This document shows, in pieces, positions 1 through 9,398 of a DNA stretch of 64,000 nucleotides. Location: assembly GCF_028649435.1 (NCBI RefSeq), contig NZ_JAQSIN010000005.1; one strand, given 5' to 3'. The stretch is from Curvibacter microcysteis. Its GTDB lineage: Bacteria; Pseudomonadota; Gammaproteobacteria; Burkholderiales; Burkholderiaceae_C. A program made the position numbers and the translations under genes. Each line of letters begins with the position of its first letter. The first letter of the stretch is position 1. Below the pieces are notes generated by a model. That model did no database searches, was not told the origin of the DNA, and saw only the letters and a list, made by a program, of their open reading frames with translations.

Positions 1-655
1 CGTAGAGCTGCTGGGGCGTGCCCTGCTGCTCAATGCGGCCTTCGTGCATCACCACCACGCGGTCGGCCATGGACAAGGCCTCGTCCTGGTCGTGCGTGAC
101 CATCACGGTGGTGATGCCCAGTTGTTGTTGCAGGCGCCGGATCTCGGCCTGCAAGCCGCCGCGGACCTGGGCGTCCAGCGCGCTCAGCGGCTCGTCGAGC
201 AGCAACAGCTCGGGGCGGGGCGCCAGCGCGCGCGCCAGGGCCACGCGCTGTTGCTGGCCGCCAGAGAGCTGCGACGGCAGCTTGTGGCCTTGGTCACCCA
301 GGCCCACCAGGGCCAGCATCTCGGCGACGCGTTCGGCGCGCTGGGCGCGGGGCAGGTCCTGCAGCCCGAAGGCCACGTTCTGTGCCGCACTCAGGTTGGG
401 GAACAGGGCATAGCTCTGGAACACCACGCCGAAGCGGCGCTGGGCGGCGGGCCAGGCGGTGATGTCCTGACCGCGCAGGGTCAGGCTGCCGGTGTCCGGT
501 GACTCGATGCCGCACAGGATGCGCAGCAAGGTGGTCTTGCCACAACCCGAAGGGCCCAGCAGGCTGATGAACTCACCGGGCGCGACGTCCAGCGCGATGC
601 CGCGCAGCACGGCCTGGGCGCGGTAGCGCTTGGTGATGTGTTGGATGGAAAGCAT
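1..655 (-). CDS. ABC transporter ATP-binding protein, 2-aminoethylphosphonate type (partial, C-terminus off window)
   Basis: This is the ATPase subunit of an importer, energising uptake of the ligand bound by the periplasmic protein encoded just upstream. The start is the ATG at 655, 33 nt after that gene's stop, so the two are co-transcribed. Visible in order: Walker A (GPSGCGKTT), the Q-loop region (VVFQSYALFPN), the signature LSGGQQQR, Walker B (LLLLDEP), the D-loop and the switch histidine (VMVTHDQDEALSMADR). The frame is open to base 1, so the C-terminal regulatory domain and the permease genes lie outside the window. The PhnT-like assignment rests on the neighbours (binding protein and LysR type); by itself the ATPase could belong to any Fe3+/spermidine/phosphonate-class importer. 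Confidence 0.88.
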   Translation of the reverse strand, partial: MLSIQHITKRYRAQAVLRGIALDVAPGEFISLLGPSGCGKTTLLRILCGIESPDTGSLTLRGQDITAWPAAQRRFGVVFQSYALFPNLSAAQNVAFGLQDLPRAQRAERVAEMLALVGLGDQGHKLPSQLSGGQQQRVALARALAPRPELLLLDEPLSALDAQVRGGLQAEIRRLQQQLGITTVMVTHDQDEALSMADRVVVMHEGRIEQQGTPQQLY

Positions 656-688
656 GCTGGGGCCTGGCTTGCGGGTTCGTTGGACGGC

Positions 689-1729
689 TTACTTCTTTTC
701 GGCCTTGGCTTCGTAGCGGCGCGCCCATTCGGTCAGGATGCGTTCGCGCTGGGCAGCGGCCCAAACGAAGTCGTTCTTGACCAGCATTTTTTCGAGGTCG
801 GAGGGCACGAACTCCAGGCGCTCTTGCACCTGGGGCAGGGCCAGCACGGCGAAGTTGGCGGCGTACAGCTCGTTGGCCTTCTTGGTCACGGACCAGTCGG
901 CCAGGGCGCGGGCGGCGTCCTGCTTCTTGCTGGTCTTCATGACCGCGGTGGCTTCGACTTCCCAGCCCAGGCCTTCCTTGGGGAAGATGATGTCGATGGG
1001 CGCGCCGTCCTTCTTGGTCTTGTTGGCACGGTACTCAAAGCTCAGGCCGACCGGGAATTCGCCGGCGCCGGCCTGGCGGCAGGGCTTGGAGCCGCTGTGG
1101 GTGTAGACGCCCATGTTCTGGTGCAGCGCGTCCATGAAGGCCCAGCCCTTGTCTTCGCCCATCATCTGCAGCCAGGCCGAGACCATCAGGAAGCCGGTGC
1201 CGCTGGAGGCGGGGTGCGGCATGGTCAGCGTGCCCTTGAATTCGGGGCGGGTCAGGTCGGCCCAGCTGGTGGGTGTGGGCAGCTTGCGCTTGGCGGCTTC
1301 AACGGTGTTGAAGCACAGGGCCGAGGACCACAGGTCCATGCCGACCCAGGTCGGGGTGGCACGTGGGTCGCGCATGTTGGCGCGCACCGCCTCCAGGCCC
1401 TTGGGGGCGTAAGGCTGGAGCATGTTTTCTTTGTCCAGCAGCATCAGCGAGGTGGCGGCCAAGCCCCACACCGCGTCGGCCTGGGGGTTGGCTTTTTCAG
1501 CCAGCAGGCGGGCGGTGATGATGCCGGTGCTGTCGCGCACAAACTTCAGTTCGATCTCGGGGTGGTCTTGTTCGAAGGCGGATTTGTACGCCTTGATCTG
1601 GTCGGCTTCGAGGGCGGTGTAGACCAGCAGTTCGGTCTTGGCCAGGGCGGCCGAGGTGGCCAGGGCCGAGGCCAGCACGGTGGTGGCCAGGCCGAGGCGG
1701 CGAGCCCATTGGAGCAAGGTGGTGCGCAT
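689..1729 (-). CDS. Periplasmic 2-aminoethylphosphonate-type ABC substrate-binding protein
   Basis: A 346-residue extracellular solute-binding protein that captures the ligand in the periplasm for the adjacent ATPase. I use the ATG at 1729 because it gives a textbook signal peptide: MRTT, basic residues, a hydrophobic core, then a cleavage site near ASALATSAALA. The frame stays open upstream, but the 67 extra residues do not look like a leader. The mature start (KTELLVYTALEADQIKAYK) and the GITARLLAEK stretch match the Fe3+/phosphonate-binding class. The PhnS2 type, specific for 2-aminoethylphosphonate, is inferred from the combination with a PhnT-like ATPase and the LysR regulator transcribed divergently. 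An iron or other phosphonate ligand is possible. Confidence 0.8.
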   Translation of the reverse strand: MRTTLLQWARRLGLATTVLASALATSAALAKTELLVYTALEADQIKAYKSAFEQDHPEIELKFVRDSTGIITARLLAEKANPQADAVWGLAATSLMLLDKENMLQPYAPKGLEAVRANMRDPRATPTWVGMDLWSSALCFNTVEAAKRKLPTPTSWADLTRPEFKGTLTMPHPASSGTGFLMVSAWLQMMGEDKGWAFMDALHQNMGVYTHSGSKPCRQAGAGEFPVGLSFEYRANKTKKDGAPIDIIFPKEGLGWEVEATAVMKTSKKQDAARALADWSVTKKANELYAANFAVLALPQVQERLEFVPSDLEKMLVKNDFVWAAAQRERILTEWARRYEAKAEKK

Positions 1730-1814
1730 GAGGAGGTCCCGTGGTTGGGTGATCAAAATGACTGGGGGCCGGTCCGTCCCAGGGCACGCGGTGCTGCGTG
1801 TGGCGGACCTTGGC

Positions 1815-1853
1815 TGTGACTTTAGGCAGGGCGTGTGAAACGCCCATGTCACA
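1815..1853. promoter_or_regulatory. Nested palindrome in the divergent binding-protein/LysR promoter region
   Basis: The 279 bp between the two start codons contains TGTGAC (1815-1820) mirrored by GTCACA (1848-1853). Nested inside it is a perfect hairpin, GGGCGT-gtgaa-ACGCCC (1829-1845). LysR-type regulators bind imperfect dyads (T-N11-A) in such divergent promoters, so this is the best operator candidate for the adjacent LysR protein. Apart from this I see no other clear signal in the gap. Confidence 0.4.
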
Positions 1854-2008
1854 AAGCTGCAATTTCCTGAAGGCCCCATAGGCAGATTTGGGTGTCCTCG
1901 GCACGCGACGGCGGGGTCGCTTTCTGCCATGATTTCGCGCTGGCCTGGGGCTGGTTCGCGCGCTTGTCAGGCCTTGGTCGTCCTTCCTTCTTCTCCTTGC
2001 TTCAAGCC

Positions 2009-2884
2009 ATGTTTGTCACCCAGCTCAAATCGTTTTTCACCGTGGCCCGGCTGGGCAGCGTGACCCAGGCGGCCAAACAGCTGGGCCTGAGCCAGCCCAC
2101 GGTCACCACCCAGATCAAGGCGCTGGAGGCGCATTACGGCGTGGCCTTGTTCCGTCGCCAGGGCGGGCGACTCAGCTTGAGCGACGAGGGCGCGCAGCTG
2201 CTGCCCCAGGTGGACCGGCTGCTGCAGCAGGAGATCCAGGTGGAGTTCGCCCTGCGCGAGTCCGGCGAGCTGCCCCGGGGCCACCTGCGCCTGGGGGCCA
2301 CCGCGCCGTACTACGTGCTGGACATCGTGCAGCGGGTGCGTGCGCGCCACCCCCAGGTCAGCGTGAGCCTGGGCGCAGGCAACTCGCGCCAGATGGTCGA
2401 CGCCTTGCTGGCCTACCAGGTGGACCTGGCCACCTCGTCCCACCTGGAGACCGACCCGCGCCTGCACAGGGTCACCCTCGGGGCCGATCCGCTGGTGCTG
2501 TTGCTGCACCGCGAGCATCCGCTGGCCGCGCGCCCGACGCTGCAGCTGGCCGATCTGGCGGCTTGCGATTTGATCCTGCGTGAGCGCGGCTCGACCACCC
2601 GGCAGATCACCGAGGACGCCTTGGCCCGGGCCGGGGTGCAGGTGCGTGGCGTGATGGAAATTGCCAGCCGAGAGGCCATCCGCGAGGCGGTGATCCGGCG
2701 CATGGGCGTGAGCGTGTTCGCGCGCCACGAGGTCAGCAGCCACCCCGACCTGGTGAGCCGCCCCTTGGCGGACGAGCTGCCGTCCTTGGTGGAGTACCTG
2801 TACTGCTTGCAGGAACGCCGCGAGTCGCGCCTGATCGCGGCTTTTCTGGCCGAATGCCGACCCGCCACGGGGCCCCGCGGCTGA
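2009..2884 (+). CDS. LysR-family transcriptional regulator, phosphonate-catabolism type
   Basis: A 291-residue LysR regulator. The N-terminal winged helix-turn-helix is clear (MFVTQLKSFFTVARLGSV, then TQAAKQLGLSQPTVTTQIKALE, residues about 1-60). It is followed by a periplasmic-binding-protein-like effector domain (about 90-285). The frame is open from 1892, but I start at the ATG at 2009 because LysR proteins begin immediately at the HTH. It is transcribed divergently from the 2-aminoethylphosphonate-type binding protein, the usual arrangement for a regulator of its own transporter. The effector domain resembles the LysR subgroup associated with aminoethylphosphonate use (family knowledge, not searched). 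No degradation genes such as phnW or phnX are visible here. Confidence 0.9.
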   Translation: MFVTQLKSFFTVARLGSVTQAAKQLGLSQPTVTTQIKALEAHYGVALFRRQGGRLSLSDEGAQLLPQVDRLLQQEIQVEFALRESGELPRGHLRLGATAPYYVLDIVQRVRARHPQVSVSLGAGNSRQMVDALLAYQVDLATSSHLETDPRLHRVTLGADPLVLLLHREHPLAARPTLQLADLAACDLILRERGSTTRQITEDALARAGVQVRGVMEIASREAIREAVIRRMGVSVFARHEVSSHPDLVSRPLADELPSLVEYLYCLQERRESRLIAAFLAECRPATGPRG

Positions 2885-2912
2885 ATCCGGGCCTGGTCCC
2901 TGGCACCAGGCT

Positions 2913-2944
2913 GTCAGGGCGTCAGGGCGTCAGGGCGTCAGGGC
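2913..2944. repeat. Short tandem repeat, four copies of GTCAGGGC
   Basis: Four perfect head-to-tail copies of the 8-mer GTCAGGGC lie between the LysR stop and the carbonic anhydrase gene. The last copy covers the carbonic anhydrase stop codon (TCA at 2938-2940 on the plus strand). Slippage of 8 bp here would change only the final one or two residues or the 3' untranslated region. Confidence 0.9.
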
Positions 2945-4080
2945 GCTTCGCGCACCACGCGCCCATTCAAGGGCTGGGTCGGGCGGGCGTTGTTGGGGAA
3001 CAGCTTGGCAAACAAGCGCAGTTGTTCGGGGCTCAACGTCATCGGGGTCTTGAGCACCATCCACAGCACGCCCTCGGTGCAAGGCGGCGTGGTCAGCGAG
3101 CCCAGGAACTGGTAGTAGCGCATGTCCTGCGGCAGCAACTCACTGAGGTTGATGCTGCCCGGGGGCATTTGCACGCGGTCCTGGCTGTCCAGGGGCATGT
3201 AGGTCCAGACCTTGTTGATCAGGGTGCTGGCCGGGCCCGGGTCCATCAGCACGGCGACCACGGCGAGCTGGTTTTGATCGTTGCGGTGCACCAGGTGGGC
3301 CACCATGGAGAAGCCCTTGTAGTTCACCTTCTCTTCGGCCGGGTGGTGGAAGTGGAACTGCAGCAGCTTGTAGGTGGAGCCACGCACCGTCAAGGTGTTG
3401 GGTGCTGCCGGGTCCAGGTCGACCTGCAGGGTATGGCCGTTGTTGACCACCGAGCCACCGCTGGGCATGTAGCGCACTTGCAGGGGCTCGGCGGGGCCGA
3501 CCAGGGTGTCCGAGTCCAGGATGTGGATGGGCGACTGGCGTCGGCCCAGGCTGCAGGTGCTGAATTCGGGTTGCATCTTGCCCCAGGCGGCCGGGCCGTT
3601 GACGCCCTCGTACTCCCAGTGGGCGCTGCCGTGGTGGCCGTGGCCGTCTTCCTTGGCCTCGCCGGCTTCGGGCTTGCCGCCAGCCATGGCGTTGGCCTTG
3701 GCGCGGATGTACTCGCGGCTGCTGGGCTCAGCGCCGCCCGCGCGGCGCGCGTCCACCGGGTTGGCCAGGGCCCCCGAGGGCTTGGTCACGGCCTTGGGCA
3801 TGTGCACTTCGATCACGGTCGAGCCTTCGCCCTTGCCCCCTTTGCCAGCTTGGTTGTTGCGGTCCACCCCGTCGCGGATGCGGCTGGCCAGGTCGTTGGC
3901 CGGGGCTTTTTCTGCAGCTGCTGGCGCGGCCTTGGCCGGTGGCTTGGCGTGGCTGTCCCCATGGGCGTCTGCGGCCTGGCTGGCGCCACTCAAGAGGCTC
4001 AGGCCCCAGCCCAAAGTCCACAAGAGAAGAGACAGGCGCTGGGGGGCGCCGGGGGAGGCGAAGGAGGGGCGTTGGTTCAT
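2938..4080 (-). CDS. Periplasmic alpha-class carbonic anhydrase with a long N-terminal linker
   Basis: Reversible CO2 hydration, exported. The 380 residues comprise a signal peptide (about 1-36, ending SGASQA), a 115-residue Ala/Gly/Lys/His-rich linker (about 37-153) and an alpha-CA domain (154-380). Zinc ligands are His243 and His245 (QFHFHHP) and His262 (AHLVH). The proton-shuttle histidine is His216 (NNGH). The active-site threonine segment SLTTPPC is present, and Cys176 with Cys334 can form the family's disulfide. The second-shell glutamate that normally sits two residues before the third zinc histidine is valine (Val260). The ATG at 4080 gives the signal peptide; the frame extends to 4236 but adds nothing signal-like. 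Most bacterial alpha-CAs are about 240-250 residues, so the linker is unusual. Confidence 0.93.
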   Translation of the reverse strand: MNQRPSFASPGAPQRLSLLLWTLGWGLSLLSGASQAADAHGDSHAKPPAKAAPAAAEKAPANDLASRIRDGVDRNNQAGKGGKGEGSTVIEVHMPKAVTKPSGALANPVDARRAGGAEPSSREYIRAKANAMAGGKPEAGEAKEDGHGHHGSAHWEYEGVNGPAAWGKMQPEFSTCSLGRRQSPIHILDSDTLVGPAEPLQVRYMPSGGSVVNNGHTLQVDLDPAAPNTLTVRGSTYKLLQFHFHHPAEEKVNYKGFSMVAHLVHRNDQNQLAVVAVLMDPGPASTLINKVWTYMPLDSQDRVQMPPGSINLSELLPQDMRYYQFLGSLTTPPCTEGVLWMVLKTPMTLSPEQLRLFAKLFPNNARPTQPLNGRVVREAP

Positions 4081-4346
4081 GGTCGGCAGACAGAGTGGCG
4101 AGGCCAGGCAGGGCCCTCGCGGGGCAAAAATGAAGCTGCTACCTCTAGGATATCGGCAGCACCGGGCGCCACTTGAGTGCCATCTGCTGACCCCGCCCGG
4201 GAGGGCAGCCTGGGCGGCGCTATAGTCACCCATCACGCGCTGGGCCCGGGGCAGCTTCGCCCTGAGGCTGGCGCGGTGTCGGCCCGGTTTGGGGCGGCAT
4301 CTTCTTGCTTTCAGGCCCCCTGGGCCGCTTTTGTTCGCCCGCTGCT

Positions 4347-5420
<1,074 letters not shown>

Positions 5421-5426
5421 GGGGGC

Positions 5427-5444
5427 GCGGGCCGGGCGGCCCGC
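5427..5444. terminator. GC-rich hairpin between convergent ruvB and the PLP-enzyme gene
   Basis: GCGGGCC-gggc-GGCCCGC is a 7 bp perfect stem with a 4 nt loop, just after the ruvB stop and facing a convergent gene. There is no T tract, so this is a possible bidirectional stop rather than a classical intrinsic terminator. Confidence 0.4.
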
Positions 5445-5480
5445 TGTGGGCTGAACTGGGGGCTGTGAACAGGCCTGGGC

Positions 5481-6647
5481 TCAGCCCACGGCGCCGCGCG
5501 CATCCACCGTCACGATGCGTTCCACCACCCCCTGGGCCAGGCCACCGCGCACGCCCACCATGAAGTCGTGCAGGTTGACCGTGGGGTCACAGTGGCCGGG
5601 GATCAGCCACAGGCTTTGCCCCAGGGCCGGCAGGGTCTGGCCCGCTTGCGTGGGGTAGAGCAGGCCGTGCTCGTCGCCGCCATTGCCAAAGCGCAGCGCG
5701 GGCTCGCCGTGCAGCGCATGCACCGTGGGCAGGCCCGAGTCGATGGCGTGGCATTTGTGGCCGGCGTCGCAGACCGCGTGCTGGGCGCTGCGGCTCATGA
5801 CCTGGGTCTTGACGAACAAAGCGTGTTCAAACTGCGGCTGGGCCGGGTCGCGTTCGTTGGCCGCGTAGTCGGCGTCCATGAACAAGAAAGAGCCAGCCTG
5901 CAGCTCGCCGTAGACGCCGCTGGCGGTCTCCAGCACCAGGGTGCCAGTGCCGGCACCGGTGATCAAGGGGGTCTGGATGCCGGCGGCTTGCAGCACCTCG
6001 CAGGTCTGGTTCACCGCCCGCACGGCGTGGGCGATGGCGGCGCGGCGCTCGGCCGGGCTGCGCAGGTGCTGGGCCTGGCCGTGGTAGGCCTGCAGGCCGC
6101 CAAATACCAGTTGCGGGCAGGCCTGCACCTGGCGCACCAGGGCCAATGCGGCTTCGCCCGGCGGCACGCCACAGCGGCCTTGGCCGACGTCGATTTCGAC
6201 CAGCACGCGCACCTTGGCGCGCCGGCCTTGCAGGGCCTGGGCCAGGCGTTCGATGCCGATGGCGCTGTCCACCGCCAGGGCCAGCCAACCCCCGCGCCCG
6301 GCCAGGGTCTCGGCCAGGGTGGCGACGCGGGCCAGCTTGGCCGGCGCGATCACCTCATTGCTGATGTAGATGTCGGTCACACCGCCTGCGGCCAGGGCCT
6401 CGGCTTCGCCGGTCTTTTGCACGCACACGCCCACGGCGCCCGCGCTCATCAGCAGGCGGGCCAGCTCGGCGCTTTTGTGCATCTTGGCGTGCGGGCGCCA
6501 TTGGATCTGGTGCTTGGCCGCGAAATCGACCATGCGTTGCAGGTTGCGGTCCATGGCGTCCAGGTCGATGACCAGGGCCGGGGTGTCGATGGCGTCCACG
6601 CCCTGGCCGATCAGGGCCGCGAGCGCATCAGGAATGGTTTTCGTCAA
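5481..6647 (-). CDS. DSD1/D-threonine aldolase-family PLP-dependent enzyme
   Basis: A fold-type III PLP enzyme (alanine-racemase-like barrel plus C-terminal beta domain), 388 residues. Members are D-threonine aldolases or D-threo-3-hydroxyaspartate/D-serine dehydratases. The PLP lysine is probably Lys55 in RPHAKMHKS, the phosphate loop is GAGTGT, and the metal-binding HCD motif sits in GHCDPTVN near the C-terminus. I choose a TTG start at 6647: it follows an AGGA 8 nt upstream and begins TKTIPDAL just before the conserved DTPALVIDLDAM. This start overlaps the preceding phosphatase gene by 20 nt, suggesting translational coupling. The exact substrate cannot be read from the sequence. Confidence 0.85.
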   Translation of the reverse strand: MTKTIPDALAALIGQGVDAIDTPALVIDLDAMDRNLQRMVDFAAKHQIQWRPHAKMHKSAELARLLMSAGAVGVCVQKTGEAEALAAGGVTDIYISNEVIAPAKLARVATLAETLAGRGGWLALAVDSAIGIERLAQALQGRRAKVRVLVEIDVGQGRCGVPPGEAALALVRQVQACPQLVFGGLQAYHGQAQHLRSPAERRAAIAHAVRAVNQTCEVLQAAGIQTPLITGAGTGTLVLETASGVYGELQAGSFLFMDADYAANERDPAQPQFEHALFVKTQVMSRSAQHAVCDAGHKCHAIDSGLPTVHALHGEPALRFGNGGDEHGLLYPTQAGQTLPALGQSLWLIPGHCDPTVNLHDFMVGVRGGLAQGVVERIVTVDARGAVG

Positions 6648-7266
6648 GGGACTTGTCCTGCAGGTGTTGGGTGTCCGACCAGCCGACCAGGCTGAAACCC
6701 TGGGGCGTCCAGAGCAGACGGTTGATGGCGGCATTGCCCAGGGCCCAGGTGCGCGGGGCCTGCAGTTCCTGCCCGGTGGCGGCGCGGTAGAGCACGTCCA
6801 TCACACCGCCGTGGGCGACCAGCACGATTTGCTCTCCCGGGTGGCGCGCCGCCAGCTCGGCCGCGGTGTCGACCACGCGCTGGCGGAACACGATCAGGGA
6901 CTCGCCGCCTTCCGGCGCGAACACCGGGTCACGCGTGCGCCACAGCCGGGCCTGCTCGGGCAGGTGGGCCTCGATCTCGGCAAAGGTCTTGCCCTCGAAC
7001 TGGCCAAAGCCGCGTTCGCGCAGGCCCAGGTGGGGCGTCACGGGAAGGCCGGTGTGCTCACCGACCTGGGCCGCGGTTTGCCAGGCGCGTGCCAGGTCGC
7101 TGGCGTAGATGGCTTGCACGGATTCGTCGACCAAGGCCTGGCCGACGCGGCGGGCTTGCCACTGGCCGGTGTCGTTGAGGGGGATATCGAGCTGGCCTTG
7201 GATGCGGGTGTCCACATTCCAGGCGGTTTCGCCATGTCGAATGGCAATGATGCGGGTGACGTCCAT
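6628..7266 (-). CDS. Histidine phosphatase family protein (phosphoglycerate-mutase-like)
   Basis: A 212-residue cytoplasmic phosphatase of the branch-1 histidine phosphatase (GpmB/CobC-like) group. The phosphohistidine motif RHGETAWN is at residues 10-17. The second arginine is in ASDLARAWQTA, the acid residue in RERGFGQFEG, and the second catalytic histidine in VAHGGVMD. It is usually annotated as phosphoglycerate mutase, but the length and the lack of the dPGM-specific insert fit a broad-specificity phosphatase better. Its 3' end overlaps the PLP-enzyme gene by 20 nt and its start lies 44 nt after the DUF4136 lipoprotein stop. Confidence 0.9.
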   Translation of the reverse strand: MDVTRIIAIRHGETAWNVDTRIQGQLDIPLNDTGQWQARRVGQALVDESVQAIYASDLARAWQTAAQVGEHTGLPVTPHLGLRERGFGQFEGKTFAEIEAHLPEQARLWRTRDPVFAPEGGESLIVFRQRVVDTAAELAARHPGEQIVLVAHGGVMDVLYRAATGQELQAPRTWALGNAAINRLLWTPQGFSLVGWSDTQHLQDKSLDENHS

Positions 7267-7310
7267 TCAGCGGATTCTAGGCCCGCTGGCGCGGGCCTCC
7301 GGTGGGCGGC

Positions 7311-7937
7311 TCAAGGGGGCATGACCACGTCGATGCTGACGCGGCGCAGGCCGCTGGGCGGCGTGGGGAAGCCTGCCAAAGCGGCCTCAAACAAAGCGCC
7401 CAGGGTCACGGCCTCGCTGCGCGTCAGGCCATCGCTGGCGGCATGGGTTTCGTAGACCGTGCGGCCGTCGCTGTGGCTGCGGATCAGCAGGGCCACTTCA
7501 CGCAGGGTGCGCGGTGGCGCATAGGGCATGCCGCCCCACAAGCCGCGTGTGCCCGAGCCGTAGTACATGCCGCGCCCGGCCCAAACCCGGCCTGACCAGC
7601 CGTAGCCGGGCCAGCCGCCAAAGGGGTAGGGCGCAAAGGGGTCGGTCACGGTGGTGCTGCGCACGCCGACCTGGATGCTGAACTGGGCGTTGGCGTCGTC
7701 GCGCCGCAGGCCCACTTTTTCGAGGGCGGCCTGGGCCAGGGCTTCGACGCGGTCTTGCGCCTCGGGCGGTGTGGCTTGCTGCTGCGAGGGCAGGCGCTCA
7801 AAGCGGAAGCTGCTGCCGGGCGCGATGACGGGGCTGGTGGCGTAGGTTTCGACATCGCTGTCGACCTCCCAGCGCGTGCTGGCGCAGCCGCTGAGCCCCA
7901 GCGTCAGTGCGGCCAAGAAAGGAATAAGCCACTTCAT
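7311..7937 (-). CDS. DUF4136 domain lipoprotein
   Basis: A 208-residue predicted lipoprotein. The signal peptide ends in the lipobox LSGC (Cys18), followed by a domain of the DUF4136 type, recognised from the N-terminal strand pattern and the closing VxLGALFEAALAGFP segment. A Gly/Trp/Tyr-rich insert lies mid-protein (about 115-140). Residue +2 after the cysteine is Ala, so outer-membrane sorting is expected. A good ribosome site (AGGAG, about 8 nt) supports the start at 7937. The family's function is unknown; the gene sits between ttcA and the histidine phosphatase on the same strand. Confidence 0.85.
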   Translation of the reverse strand: MKWLIPFLAALTLGLSGCASTRWEVDSDVETYATSPVIAPGSSFRFERLPSQQQATPPEAQDRVEALAQAALEKVGLRRDDANAQFSIQVGVRSTTVTDPFAPYPFGGWPGYGWSGRVWAGRGMYYGSGTRGLWGGMPYAPPRTLREVALLIRSHSDGRTVYETHAASDGLTRSEAVTLGALFEAALAGFPTPPSGLRRVSIDVVMPP

Positions 7938-7993
7938 TGCGATCTCCTGTGCCCTCTGGGGCGCGTGGGGCGGCCGGCCGAAGCGGCCGCCGC

Positions 7994-8938
7994 TCAGAGT
8001 TGCACCACCTGCAGGCCGCCCAGGGCGGGGCTGGCTTGGGGGAACTCTTCTTCATCAAAGGCCTTGTCGCCGTTGTCGTCGGCGATGCCGGTCGGCTTGA
8101 GGTTCTTGAAGTCGTGTTGTTGCGCATCCATCAGGTGCGAGGGCACGACGTTGTGCAGCGCCGTGAACATGTTCTCGATGCGGCCGGGGAACTTCTTCTC
8201 CCATTCGCGCAGCATGTTGCCGATCTGTTTGCGCTGCAGGTTCTCCTGGCTGCCACACAGGGTGCAGGGGATGATGGGGAACTGTCGGTGCTCGGCCCAA
8301 CGGACCAGGTCTTTTTCGGCCACATTGGCCAGCGGGCGGATGACGGTGAATTCACCGTTGTCGCTGACCAGCTTCGGGGGCATGCCCTTGAGCTTGCCGC
8401 CAAAGAACATGTTGAGGAAGAAGGTTTGCAGCATGTCGTCGCGGTGGTGGCCTAGCGCGAGCTTGTTGCACTTGAGTTCGCGTGCCACCCGGTACAGGAT
8501 GCCGCGGCGCAGCCGGCTGCACAGGCTGCACATGGTCTTGCCCTCGGGCACCTTGTCCTTGACGATGGAGTAGGTGTCCTGGGTTTCGATGTGGAAGGGG
8601 ATGCCCAGGCCGCCCAGGTAAGCGGGCAGGATGTGGTCCGGGAAGCCGGGTTGCTTTTGGTCCAGGTTGACGGCAATCAGCTCGAAGTCAATCGGCGCGC
8701 GGGCCTTGAGCTTCATCAGGATGTCGAGCATCCCGTAGCTGTCCTTGCCGCCCGACATGCAGACCATGATGCGGTCGCCCGCCTCGATCAGGTTGAAGTC
8801 GACGATGGCCTGGCCGACTTGGCGGCACAGGCGTTTCTCGAGCTTGTGGGTCTCACGCTCGATCTTCAGGCCCTTGTTCGGGGCATCCGGGACGTCAGCC
8901 GCCGCAGCAGCCTCGTCATCAATCCATACGGCACTCAT
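7994..8938 (-). CDS. ttcA: tRNA 2-thiocytidine(32) synthetase TtcA
   Basis: Thiolates cytidine 32 of certain tRNAs using ATP activation and an Fe-S cluster. 314 residues. The PP-loop SGGKDS is at 62-67, the CxxC pair CSLC at 137-140 and the second pair CTLC at 225-228, as TtcA requires. I start at MSAVWIDD (8938); the frame opens 36 residues further up but that part has no family match. It follows folB by 61 nt and precedes the DUF4136 gene, within a run of six minus-strand genes. Confidence 0.96.
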   Translation of the reverse strand: MSAVWIDDEAAAAADVPDAPNKGLKIERETHKLEKRLCRQVGQAIVDFNLIEAGDRIMVCMSGGKDSYGMLDILMKLKARAPIDFELIAVNLDQKQPGFPDHILPAYLGGLGIPFHIETQDTYSIVKDKVPEGKTMCSLCSRLRRGILYRVARELKCNKLALGHHRDDMLQTFFLNMFFGGKLKGMPPKLVSDNGEFTVIRPLANVAEKDLVRWAEHRQFPIIPCTLCGSQENLQRKQIGNMLREWEKKFPGRIENMFTALHNVVPSHLMDAQQHDFKNLKPTGIADDNGDKAFDEEEFPQASPALGGLQVVQL

Positions 8939-8999
8939 GGGCGGTATTGTCTCACCCTCGCCTTTGGGGCGCCGACAAAGGGCGGCCCGGCGCGAGGTT

Positions 9000-9374
9000 T
9001 TACCAGTGGCCGGTTTCCACGCGGATGGCGACTTCGCAGTCCTCAAAGATCTCCAGCTTGGCGATCTTCACGCGCACGCCCAGCACGCCGGGCAGCTGCA
9101 TCAGGCGGTGGGCCAGCTTGCCGATCAGGCTTTCCAGCAGGTTCACATGCTCAGCGGTGCACTCGGCGATGATGATCTGGCGCACCTTGCGGTAGTCCAG
9201 CACATGGTGGATGTCGTCGTCCACGGGCAGCAGGGGCTGGGTGCCCAGGTTGAGTTCGGCGTCGACCTGGATGGGCTGCGGGTCGGTTTTTTCGTGTTCC
9301 AGAATGCCCAGATTGGCGTCAAAGCGCAGGCCCGTGAGGGTGAGGATCTGGTTGCCTTTGGTGTTGAAGCTCAT
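9000..9374 (-). CDS. folB: Dihydroneopterin aldolase-family protein FolB
   Basis: A 124-residue cytoplasmic enzyme of folate synthesis, releasing glycolaldehyde from dihydroneopterin. It has the tunnelling-fold T-half signature: GLRFDANLGILEHEK at the start, a DYRKVRQII segment, then the conserved VNLLESLIGKLAHRLM helix. It lies 24 nt downstream of a pteridine-reductase-like SDR gene, so the pair is probably a small pterin/folate operon that runs on into ttcA. Confidence 0.92.
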   Translation of the reverse strand: MSFNTKGNQILTLTGLRFDANLGILEHEKTDPQPIQVDAELNLGTQPLLPVDDDIHHVLDYRKVRQIIIAECTAEHVNLLESLIGKLAHRLMQLPGVLGVRVKIAKLEIFEDCEVAIRVETGHW

Positions 9375-9398
9375 GGCGTAGGGGCGGCGGGTTGGGGC

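Noticed and set aside
638..1819. A 393-codon plus-strand frame opposite the binding-protein gene
   Set aside because: Glycine/glutamine-rich shadow frame with no motifs; the minus strand encodes a complete binding protein with signal peptide.
2913..2944. Possible CRISPR-like repeats
   Set aside because: The units are 8 bp and directly adjacent with no spacers; no cas genes in the window.
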